From assembly GCA_041477815.1 (NCBI GenBank), contig JBGOUV010000176.1, forward strand, positions 1 through 13,506: a stretch of DNA of 13,506 nucleotides. Reading direction: 5' to 3'. This stretch comes from JBGOUV01 sp041477815 (lineage in GTDB: Bacteria > Acidobacteriota > Terriglobia > Bryobacterales > JACQDG01). The translations under genes and the position numbers were made by a program. Each line of letters opens with the position of its first letter. Within the stretch, counting starts at the first letter, position 1. Under the pieces are notes generated by a model, which worked only from the letters and a program-made list of their open reading frames with translations, made no database searches and had not been told where the DNA came from. Below, piece after piece: positions 1-6,438 of the stretch.

Positions 1-999
1 GAGGTCGGCGAGGACGCCATAAGCGGTTTGGAGGGGTGTGGGGGCCAGCTCCATGGTACCTATAGTGCCCATGAGGTCGGTGTGGAGGAGAAGCAGATTG
101 CCGGTTCCGTGGGCGGAGGCCAGGGGGTCGGTTTGGCCGACTACTTCGGCGCGGACGCGGAGCTTGCCCTGGCAGGAGGCGCGGGAAATGAGACGCACCG
201 TCTTGCCGGCGGCGTGGAGATCGTGGAGACGCTGGGGGGTGAGGCGGGCGATGCCGCGGCGGTCGATATCCAGGGGGGTGACGCGGGCGTCCCAGAAGAC
301 GTTGGCCAGGGCGGCGGTCTTGACGGCGGCGTCCCAGCCGTCGGTGTCGTAGGTGGGATTGGCCTCGGCGATGCCCAGACGGCGGGCTTCGGCGACGCCG
401 GCGTCGAACGTTCGACCCTGCTGCATGGCCTCCAGGATAACGGTAGTGGTGGAGTTGAGGACTCCGGTAAAGCCGAGGATCCGGACGCCGGGGAGGCAGT
501 GGCGGACCAGGTTGAAGACGGGGCAGCCGTCCAGGACCGTGGATTCGAACAGGAAGCGGACGCCGGCGGCGCGGGCCTCGGCGGCGAGGGCATGGTAGGC
601 GAAGGCGAGAGGGCCTTTGTTGGCGGTTACCACGTGAATACGGCGCGAGAAGGCGGCGCGAATATGGGAGATGGCGGGTTCGCCGCAGGTGGGGTCGAGG
701 GGGGTCAGCTCCACCAGGACGTCGGGACAGCAGGCGTCGAGGAAGGCGTCCATGGTGGGAATGGCGGGGCCGAGCGCGGGGCCGGACAGGTCGATGCCGT
801 CCGGGTTGACGAGCGTGCCGTGGCGGGCCGTCGTGATGCCGGTAAGGCGGATGCTGGCCACTGGCCACTGACCACTGGCCGCTGCGTTATCCCGGATCAG
901 GCGCGCGAGGGCACGACCGACGTGGCCGAATCCGGCAAGCGCCACCGCCGGGTGATGGGTGCTGGGTGTTGGGTGCCGGTCGGAGGAGCCTGCACTCAT
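1..999 (-). CDS. hom: Homoserine dehydrogenase, partial (3' end outside the window)
   Basis: This enzyme reduces aspartate semialdehyde to homoserine with NAD(P)H in the cytoplasm, on the route to threonine and methionine. The frame is open for 333 residues from 999 to the window edge. Visible motifs are the nucleotide-binding loop GFGHVGRA (residues 23-30), VELTPLDPTCGEPA followed by VVTANKGPLA (123-132), the substrate-domain motif GVLNSTTTVIL (179-189) and GIAEANPTYDTDGWDAAVK (209-227). In the last motif D223 and K227 match the catalytic Asp/Lys pair of the family. There is no N-terminal kinase and no ACT domain within the visible part. The ATG at 999-997 overlaps the TGA of the upstream DUF4139 gene (ATGA), which suggests translational coupling; there is no strong Shine-Dalgarno sequence. 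A GTG at codon 19 is an alternative start. Residues 8-17 and 41-49 are encoded by heptanucleotide tandem repeats, which is unusual for a housekeeping enzyme. Confidence 0.93.
   Translation of the reverse strand, partial: MSAGSSDRHPTPSTHHPAVALAGFGHVGRALARLIRDNAAASGQWPVASIRLTGITTARHGTLVNPDGIDLSGPALGPAIPTMDAFLDACCPDVLVELTPLDPTCGEPAISHIRAAFSRRIHVVTANKGPLAFAYHALAAEARAAGVRFLFESTVLDGCPVFNLVRHCLPGVRILGFTGVLNSTTTVILEAMQQGRTFDAGVAEARRLGIAEANPTYDTDGWDAAVKTAALANVFWDARVTPLDIDRRGIARLTPQRLHDLHAAGKTVRLISRASCQGKLRVRAEVVGQTDPLASAHGTGNLLLLHTDLMGTIGTMELAPTPLQTAYGVLADL
854..880. repeat. Second heptanucleotide tandem repeat inside hom, about 3.9 copies
   Basis: Units CTGGCCA, CTGGCCA, CTGACCA and a final CTGGCC follow one another on the plus strand. 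In the gene they encode residues 41-49 (ASGQWPVAS). This falls in the variable stretch between the first helix and second strand of the Rossmann fold, where extra residues should be tolerated. The sequence differs from the tract at 951-978, but the period is the same. Confidence 0.85.
951..978. repeat. Heptanucleotide tandem repeat, 4 copies, in the 5' end of hom
   Basis: Four consecutive 7-bp units of the form GGTGNNG (GGTGATG, GGTGCTG, GGTGTTG, GGTGCCG on the plus strand) lie inside codons 8-17 of the homoserine dehydrogenase gene. They encode a His/Pro/Thr/Ser-rich segment just before the first beta strand of the NAD-binding fold. The unit length is not a multiple of three, so gain or loss of a copy would shift the frame if translation starts at 999. 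If it starts at the GTG of codon 19 (945-943), the tract is untranslated leader. Confidence 0.85.
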
Positions 1000-2996
1000 A
1001 TTTCGAGCGTCTCGATCATGGTGTTGACCTGCTGTTCCAGGGCGACCTGCTTGCGCTCGAGTTCGGCCTTGCGGTCGCGGAGCGAAGCCAGTTGAGACTC
1101 CTGGCCGGCGAGGCGCTGGGCGTATTCCTGGACGCGCTGCTGCTGCCCGCTGACCGCATTGAGGCTCGAGATATTGGAGCGGAGGCGTCCCTGGTCCTCG
1201 AACAGCACTCGAATCTCCTTGTCCAGCCGCTGCACTTCGTTTTGAACGGAGGCGAGCTGCCGCTTGAGCTGGGCCAGGGGCTCCAACTTCTTGCGGGAGA
1301 CGTCGTCGAGGTTGCGGTTCTGGACGTAGGTGAGCAGAACGTCCGGGGTGAGACTGGAGACCTGGATGGCGTTTTCGAGGATACGCTCCTCGGTGATAGG
1401 CAGCTTCTCGGTGGCGGAGGCGGCAACCGCGACCTCGAAGCGGCGCGTATTGGTAGTGGTCTCGGTGGGGGTGGCGCCGATCAGGCGGTAGTCGGGCCGG
1501 ACCGGAACTTCCACGATGACGGTTTTGGGGCGGGCGTCGACGTTGCGGATGGTGAAGGTCTTGATTTCGCGGATGGCCGAGCGGAGGGTCAGGATCCCGC
1601 GACGGAAGCGGAATTCCCGCAGCAGGCTCGACTGGGAGTCGAAGGCGGTAGTGATCCGGGAGCCGAGGTCGACGGCGTAGGAGATGAGGCGCTTGTCGCC
1701 GGCTTTGACGGTCTCGATGAGGGCTTCGCCAGCGTAGGCGCCGGAGTCGAGGACGGTGATGGCGCCGCCGTCCAGCGTCTTGCCGGAGGAGTTGGAGATT
1801 TCGACGGCGGCGAGCGGGTGCGGGGAGCCGTGGGATTCCGAGTAGAGGAGGAGCTTCCGGCCTTTCACCTTCTGCTGGAGGAAGGGGATCATGGCCGATT
1901 CGTTCTTGCGGATGGTGACGGCGTTGGGGATGCGGTACTCGAATAGGTCGCCCAGCTCGCGGCCGGCCGCGGTGGAGGCGAGCGAGGAGGAGAGATCGAC
2001 ACGCTCTTCGCGGGCGGCGGCCTCGGCCATCATGACCATGGGTGCGGCAGGCCGGGGTGCGGCCATGGCCTTGGCGGCGTTTTGACGGCCCTCGTCGCGG
2101 AAGACGCCCCCTCCGATGGCGCCGGCGTGGACGACGGGACGCTGGGCGCGGTCCTCGGGCAATTCGGCCCCGGGGCGGGTGATGTAGCGGGGCTCGTAAA
2201 GGCGGGTAATAAACGACACGGGGAGGCCGGAGACCAGGGAGAGTCCCACGCCGGTCCAGTCCTCGCCGGTGGTGTTGTCGACGATGGCCCAGCCTTCGAG
2301 GAGCGGCTCGGGGCCGCCGTCGAGGACCAGGCGGTAGCTGGACTTCCAGGCCGGCATCGGGATGACGTAGTCGGCGACCAGGTCGCGGGGGCCCGCGGCG
2401 GAGGACTCAATGACCACGCCGCGGCGTTCGCGGTTGCGGCCCTGGTTGAGGGCGGCGAGGTAGTCGCGGAACTGCTCCTGGACGCGGGGATCGGGGAAGC
2501 GGATAGAGGTGGCAGCGCTGAGGTCGACGGCGCGGAGGTCGCCGGAATCGAGCAGGAGAATGAGCTCCTGCCGCTCGGGTGAGCGCTCCGAAGCTGGGCT
2601 GATGCGGGCGCCGACGATGGTTCCTTCGACGCGGTCGGCAGTCAGGCGCAACTCGAGGCGGGCGCCTTTGAGCTGGTCGAGGATGGTGGGGATCGGCGGG
2701 GCGTTGCCCAGGGCGAAGGGGAACTCGCGGAGCTTACGGTCGAGTGGCTCGGAGGAGTCGTAGCGGACCGCGGAGACCCGTCCGCCGCCGCGCTCCTGAA
2801 TGGTGAGCGACTTGAGGACGTCGTCCATCTCGGCGGCCTTGAAGTCGAGGCGCGCGGCTTCGCCGGCGGCGATGCGGCCGGCCCGCTCAAAGAACCCGAT
2901 GCCGTGCTTGTAGAGCACTACCTTACGGACCGGGAGTTCGGCCGCCGGGCCGGCCAGGGCGGCGGTCAGGAGCCAGGCGGTGAGTCGGCGAGTCAT
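996..2996 (-). CDS. Secreted DUF4139 domain protein with C-terminal coiled coil
   Basis: This 666-residue protein starts with a Sec-type signal peptide (about residues 1-19, with a hydrophobic stretch and Ala-Xaa-Ala-like end), so it should act outside the cytoplasm. The body is beta-rich. It has a short conserved N-terminal segment (VVLYKHGIGFFERAG, 26-40) and a DUF4139-like region over roughly 200-540, including WKSSYRL (217-223) and the segment SYAVDLGSRITT (439-450). An Ala/Met-rich low-complexity linker lies at about 302-330. The last hundred residues (about 565-662) are rich in Leu, Glu, Arg and Gln in a heptad pattern and should form a long coiled coil. The biochemical role of the family is not established. 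The start is well supported: AGGAGG (minus strand, 3008-3003) lies 6 nt before the ATG. The stop codon overlaps the start of homoserine dehydrogenase, so the two are probably co-transcribed. Confidence 0.85.
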   Translation of the reverse strand: MTRRLTAWLLTAALAGPAAELPVRKVVLYKHGIGFFERAGRIAAGEAARLDFKAAEMDDVLKSLTIQERGGGRVSAVRYDSSEPLDRKLREFPFALGNAPPIPTILDQLKGARLELRLTADRVEGTIVGARISPASERSPERQELILLLDSGDLRAVDLSAATSIRFPDPRVQEQFRDYLAALNQGRNRERRGVVIESSAAGPRDLVADYVIPMPAWKSSYRLVLDGGPEPLLEGWAIVDNTTGEDWTGVGLSLVSGLPVSFITRLYEPRYITRPGAELPEDRAQRPVVHAGAIGGGVFRDEGRQNAAKAMAAPRPAAPMVMMAEAAAREERVDLSSSLASTAAGRELGDLFEYRIPNAVTIRKNESAMIPFLQQKVKGRKLLLYSESHGSPHPLAAVEISNSSGKTLDGGAITVLDSGAYAGEALIETVKAGDKRLISYAVDLGSRITTAFDSQSSLLREFRFRRGILTLRSAIREIKTFTIRNVDARPKTVIVEVPVRPDYRLIGATPTETTTNTRRFEVAVAASATEKLPITEERILENAIQVSSLTPDVLLTYVQNRNLDDVSRKKLEPLAQLKRQLASVQNEVQRLDKEIRVLFEDQGRLRSNISSLNAVSGQQQRVQEYAQRLAGQESQLASLRDRKAELERKQVALEQQVNTMIETLEI

Positions 2997-3067
2997 GGGG
3001 GTCCTCCTTCTACGTTACATCAGTAAGAACGTAGGACTGCGGAGATCTTGCAGCGTATAATCACAAG
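2997..3067. promoter_or_regulatory. Divergent intergenic region with a 7-bp dyad
   Basis: The 71-bp gap separates the DUF4139 gene (minus) from the acetyltransferase gene (plus). It holds the AGGAGG ribosome binding site of the former (3003-3008). It also has a perfect inverted repeat CTACGTT (3010-3016) / AACGTAG (3028-3034) with an 11-nt spacer, inside which TTAC/GTAA (3015-3018 and 3023-3026) is a second small dyad. The repeat is a candidate operator or a leader hairpin just upstream of the Shine-Dalgarno sequence. Its binding protein is unknown. Confidence 0.45.
3056..3061 (+). promoter_or_regulatory. Consensus -10 box implying a leaderless acetyltransferase mRNA
   Basis: A perfect TATAAT ends 6 nt before the ATG at 3068, and no Shine-Dalgarno sequence lies in front of that ATG. 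Transcription from this box would start at or next to the A of the start codon. No good -35 element is visible at 16-18 bp upstream. Confidence 0.55.
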
Positions 3068-4045
3068 ATGGCGGCGCGCGCCCAGCAGCCCCTCGATTTG
3101 GAGATCCTGGACCTCCGCCACTTCCAGGCCCGCGACCTGGTCCCGCTGCTCGAAGAAGAAGGCCGCATCTGGTCTTCGCAGCTTCACTGGGATTTCCAGT
3201 CTTCGAGTGAAATTGTCCGCCGCTACGTGGACCTGCGCGCGTTAAGCGGCTACGCCCTGCTGGACGGCCGACTGCCGGTAGGGTACGCCTACTACGTACA
3301 GGAAGACCACAAGGTCCTCATCGGCGACCTGTTCGTCTCTCAGGCCTACCGCTCGATGGACGCCCAGCACCGGCTGCTCGGCCACGTGATTGAAACCGCC
3401 CGCCATACGCCCGGCGTCCGCCGCATCGAGGCGCAGCTCATGATGCTCGAATCGGGCGCCGTGGAAAGCCTGTATCCGCCCGCCCAGATCTCCGTTTTCG
3501 AGCGCAATTTCATGCTGCTCGAGGGCATCGACTTCCCTTCCCGCGAACGCTTCGGCCCTTCTCCGGAAGGGGGCCTGGTTTTTGACGGGTGGAGCGAGCA
3601 CTACGTGGAAGGAGTAGCCGACCTGGTGGCCCGCGCCTACGAGTTCCACGTCGACAGCCGGATCAACGACCAGTACCGGTCGGTCGCCGGGGCCCGCCGC
3701 TTCCTCCACAACATCATTCAGTACCCCGGTTGCGGCGCTTTCCACGGGCCGGCCGCCTCCGTCGCGCTCGACCCGATCACGCGCCAGATCTGCGGCGTCT
3801 CCCTCACCAGCCTGGTCGGCCCTCGGGTGGGTCACATTACCCAGATCTGCGTCGCCCCGGAGCGGCGCGGGCACGGCATCGGCTCGGAGTTGCTGTGGCG
3901 CGCCATGCAGGCCTTCTCCGAACGCGGCTGCACGGCCATCAGCCTCACCGTCACCGCCTCCAACGCGGGGGCGGTGCGGCTCTACGAGCGCCTCGGCTTT
4001 CAGACTATTCGCCGCTTCCGCGCCTACGTTTGGGAAGGCTTTTGA
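3068..4045 (+). CDS. GNAT family N-acetyltransferase (tandem GNAT fold)
   Basis: This 325-residue cytoplasmic protein is about twice the length of a single GNAT domain. The C-terminal half (about 165-325) has a clear acetyl-CoA binding motif A: the strand HITQICVAP (256-264) followed by the pyrophosphate loop RRGHGIG (266-272), and then the motif B-like TASNAGAVRLYERLGF (296-311). The N-terminal half (about 10-150) looks like a second, degenerate GNAT fold: it has strand-like segments LPVGYAYYV and VLIGDLFVS (69-91) but no recognisable Q/R-x-x-G-x-G/A loop. The acceptor substrate cannot be told from the sequence. The stop codon is 2 nt before the sigma factor start, so the gene probably leads the sigma/anti-sigma operon. 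The ATG at 3068 lacks a ribosome binding site and lies just after a TATAAT box. Confidence 0.85.
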   Translation: MAARAQQPLDLEILDLRHFQARDLVPLLEEEGRIWSSQLHWDFQSSSEIVRRYVDLRALSGYALLDGRLPVGYAYYVQEDHKVLIGDLFVSQAYRSMDAQHRLLGHVIETARHTPGVRRIEAQLMMLESGAVESLYPPAQISVFERNFMLLEGIDFPSRERFGPSPEGGLVFDGWSEHYVEGVADLVARAYEFHVDSRINDQYRSVAGARRFLHNIIQYPGCGAFHGPAASVALDPITRQICGVSLTSLVGPRVGHITQICVAPERRGHGIGSELLWRAMQAFSERGCTAISLTVTASNAGAVRLYERLGFQTIRRFRAYVWEGF

Positions 4046-4047
4046 TC

Positions 4048-4689
4048 ATGGATGAATCCGGCAGCGCGTCTCCCACCGTAGAGACAACAATGGCAAGTGT
4101 GGCCCTGACACCGGAAGTCGCGGCGAGCCCTGGTGAGGAACTGGAGGTCTTTTGGAGCCAGTGCGTTAAGAGGATTGCCAGTGGAGAGAGCGAAGCCCTT
4201 GGGCGGCTTTATGACGGGACGCATCCGCTGGTCTACGGGCTGGCGCTGCGGGTCTTGGGCGACATCAGGGATGCCGAGGAGGTGACGCTGGACGTTTACA
4301 CGCAGGTGTGGAGAACGGCCGGGAGTTTCGATTCGCGGCGGGGGACGGTGTCGGCGTGGGTGGTGATGCTGGCGCGCAGCCGCGCCATCGACCGGTTGCG
4401 CTCGGGCGCCATCCGACGGCGGCGGGAAGAAACCCTCAGCGAGTGGTTCGAGGCGCCGGCCGCCGGCGCGAGTCCGGAAGAGGCGAGCCTGCTGGGCCAG
4501 CAGCAACGGCGGGTGCGGGCGGCGCTGGCTACCCTCGTGCCGGAGCAGCGCGAAGCTATCGAGCTGGCATTTTTCTCGGGTCTGAGCCACTCCGAGCTGG
4601 CGGCCCGGCTGGGACAGCCACTAGGGACTGTCAAGACTCGTATCCGGTTGGGTATGATGAAGCTGCGAGAACTGCTGGGGGCCCCATGA
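4048..4689 (+). CDS. ECF-type RNA polymerase sigma factor
   Basis: This 213-residue sigma-70 family factor of the extracytoplasmic-function type directs RNA polymerase to a stress regulon. After an unconserved N-terminal extension of about 30 residues comes region 2 (about 50-118), including DAEEVTLDVYTQVWR (75-89, the -10 recognition and core-binding part) and SRAIDRLRS (111-119). Region 4 follows (about 160-208), with the helix-turn-helix SHSELAARLGQPLGTVKTRI (180-199) for the -35 element. There is no region 1.1 or region 3. The ATG at 4048 is preceded by GGGAAGG at 4032-4038. The stop overlaps the start of the next gene (ATGA at 4686-4689), and that gene encodes a ChrR-like anti-sigma factor. 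This arrangement matches RpoE-ChrR pairs. The target promoters are unknown. Confidence 0.92.
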   Translation: MDESGSASPTVETTMASVALTPEVAASPGEELEVFWSQCVKRIASGESEALGRLYDGTHPLVYGLALRVLGDIRDAEEVTLDVYTQVWRTAGSFDSRRGTVSAWVVMLARSRAIDRLRSGAIRRRREETLSEWFEAPAAGASPEEASLLGQQQRRVRAALATLVPEQREAIELAFFSGLSHSELAARLGQPLGTVKTRIRLGMMKLRELLGAP

Positions 4690-5252
4690 GGCATGAACGC
4701 GTAACCGACGAGATCCGCGAGCAGGCGGCGCTGCATGCCCTGGGGCTGCTGGACCCGGAACAAGCGCGCGCCCTGGAGCGCCACCTGGGGTCCTGTCCGG
4801 TGTGCGAGGCGGAGGTCCGGGCTCTGGCGGGAACGGCGGCGGCCTTGCCTCTGGCGTTGCCGGCGGCGCCCCCGGATCCGGCCCTGCGCCGGAAACTGCT
4901 GGAGCGGGCGGCCCCGGCCCCGGCTCTCCCGGACCACGTGGTGCGGGCGGCCGAAGGGGATTGGACGCCGACCGGGTGTGCGGGAGTGGACGTGAAGCCG
5001 TTGTTCGCCAACCCGGCGAAGGACGAAGTAACGATGCTGGTGCGCATGAGTCCGGGCGCCGTCTATCCGGCCCATCATCACGCCGGCCCGGAGCAGTGCT
5101 ACGTACTGCAAGGCGAGGTGCGCATCGGGAACCTGGTGCTGCACGCCGGCGACTACGGGCGCGCCCCCGTGGATACGATCCACCCGGTGACCACCAGCCC
5201 GCTCGGCTGCCTGCTGTTGATCGTATCCAGCGGCCACGACGCCGTCGTGTAG
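4686..5252 (+). CDS. ChrR-like anti-sigma factor: zinc-binding N-domain plus cupin
   Basis: The 188-residue protein should bind and inhibit the ECF sigma factor encoded just upstream and release it on a chemical signal. The N-terminal domain carries the zinc anti-sigma motif H33-x3-C37-x2-C40 (ERHLGSCPVC), with H3 as the likely fourth ligand, as in ChrR. A Pro/Ala-rich linker (about 50-80) leads to a C-terminal cupin (about 95-185). Its metal ligands H130, H132, E136 and H166 are spaced H-x-H-x3-E-x29-H. That is the spacing known for the ChrR cupin (H141, H143, E147, H177 in Rhodobacter), which is needed for the singlet-oxygen response. The start is set by the ATGA overlap with the sigma gene. 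Whether the signal here is singlet oxygen, an organic hydroperoxide or something else is not visible. Confidence 0.9.
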   Translation: MRHERVTDEIREQAALHALGLLDPEQARALERHLGSCPVCEAEVRALAGTAAALPLALPAAPPDPALRRKLLERAAPAPALPDHVVRAAEGDWTPTGCAGVDVKPLFANPAKDEVTMLVRMSPGAVYPAHHHAGPEQCYVLQGEVRIGNLVLHAGDYGRAPVDTIHPVTTSPLGCLLLIVSSGHDAVV

Positions 5253-5268
5253 GCTGGAGACAGTCACG

Positions 5269-6438
5269 ATGACAGAATCGCGGAATCGGCGGGAGTTTCT
5301 AGGGCTGGCGACAGCGGCGGCGCTGGGGGCCCAGACGGCGCCCGCCCGGCGCCCGGTGCGGATCGGGGTGGTGGGGGGACGGTTCGGCGCCAGCTTCCAG
5401 TGGCATCTGCACCCCCAGGCTCAGGTTACAGCGGTGTGCGATCTGCGGCCGGACGTGCTGGACTATATGGCCGGCGTATATCGCGCCAAAGCGACCTACC
5501 GGGACTTCCGCGAATTTCTCAAGCACCGGGAGTTGGATGCGGTGGGGGTGTTCACACCCGCGCCCCTGCACGTCTGGATGGCCACCGAAGCCATGAAGGC
5601 CGGCAAGCACGTGATCAGCGCGGTGCCGGCGGGGCTCTCGGTTGCGGAGCTGGAGCAGTTGCTGGAGACGGTCCGGACGACCGGGATGAAGTACATGATG
5701 GCCGAGACCAGCTTCTACCGGCCGGAGATTATCACCTGCCGGGAATGGGCGCGGGAGGGAAAGTTCGGGACCATCTTCTACGCGGAAGCGGAGTACCATC
5801 ACCAGGGATTGCTGGGGTTGATGTTCGATGAGCGAGGCTTGCCCACCTGGCGGCACGGGTTTCCGCCCTTCCTGTATCCCACCCACTCGACCGGCATGAT
5901 CGTGCCGGTGATGCGGGAGCGGCTGGTGGAGGTGCAGGCCGTCGGCTGGGGCGACGGGCACGAGATCCTGAAGACCAACCAGTACCAGAACCCATTTTGG
6001 AACACCACCGGTTTCTTCAAGACCTCCGGCGGACACTCGGCGCGCGTGTCGGTGTTCTGGCACGTGGCGGCGGGGGGAACGGAGCGGGCGCAGTTTTACG
6101 GCGACCGGAGGTCGTACCTCATGGCCCGGCCGGAGCGGTCTCCGAACACGGTGGTCGAGATCCGGGGGAGTGCGGAGGGGGACGTGGCCGTGGAGGCGTA
6201 CCAGCAGCCCGACCACATGGAGAAGTTGCCGCCGGCGCTACGGGTCAAGACGGGGCACGGAAATTCGCACACGTTTCTGACCCACGAGTTCATCAGCGCC
6301 ATCGTGGAGGACCGGTCGCCGGCGGTGAATGTTTGGGAAGCGATCGCCTACACGCTGCCGGGGATCGTGGGACACCAGTCGGCGCTGAAAGGGGGCGAAG
6401 TGCTGAAGATCCGCGACTATGGTCAGGCCCCGGTGTAG
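5269..6438 (+). CDS. Tat-exported Gfo/Idh/MocA family oxidoreductase lacking the EKP lysine
   Basis: This 389-residue protein has a Tat signal peptide: the twin-arginine segment NRREFLGLA (6-14) and a short hydrophobic Ala/Leu run. It should therefore be exported folded with its cofactor. The Rossmann domain begins with VRIGVVGGRFGAS (30-42), and CDLRPD (57-62) follows the second strand. The C-terminal alpha/beta domain contains YPTHSTG (203-209), where H206 sits at the usual catalytic His region. The EKP motif after KHV, which normally supplies the catalytic lysine, reads A118-V119-P120 here. The start has GGAGA (5256-5260) 8 nt upstream. The gene follows the anti-sigma gene by 16 nt and may share its transcript. 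Sugar or cyclitol derivatives are the usual substrates of the family; the substrate here is unknown. Confidence 0.88.
   Translation: MTESRNRREFLGLATAAALGAQTAPARRPVRIGVVGGRFGASFQWHLHPQAQVTAVCDLRPDVLDYMAGVYRAKATYRDFREFLKHRELDAVGVFTPAPLHVWMATEAMKAGKHVISAVPAGLSVAELEQLLETVRTTGMKYMMAETSFYRPEIITCREWAREGKFGTIFYAEAEYHHQGLLGLMFDERGLPTWRHGFPPFLYPTHSTGMIVPVMRERLVEVQAVGWGDGHEILKTNQYQNPFWNTTGFFKTSGGHSARVSVFWHVAAGGTERAQFYGDRRSYLMARPERSPNTVVEIRGSAEGDVAVEAYQQPDHMEKLPPALRVKTGHGNSHTFLTHEFISAIVEDRSPAVNVWEAIAYTLPGIVGHQSALKGGEVLKIRDYGQAPV

Noticed and set aside
28..1095. Open frame of 355 codons on the plus strand
   Set aside because: It is antisense to homoserine dehydrogenase, Gly-rich and low in complexity, and has no family motifs; it is a GC-driven shadow.
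966..1946. Open frame of 326 codons on the plus strand
   Set aside because: It is antisense to the DUF4139 gene, whose signal peptide, ribosome binding site and coiled coil show the real strand.
4296..5267. Open frame of 323 codons on the minus strand
   Set aside because: It is antisense to the sigma and anti-sigma genes, both with complete motifs.
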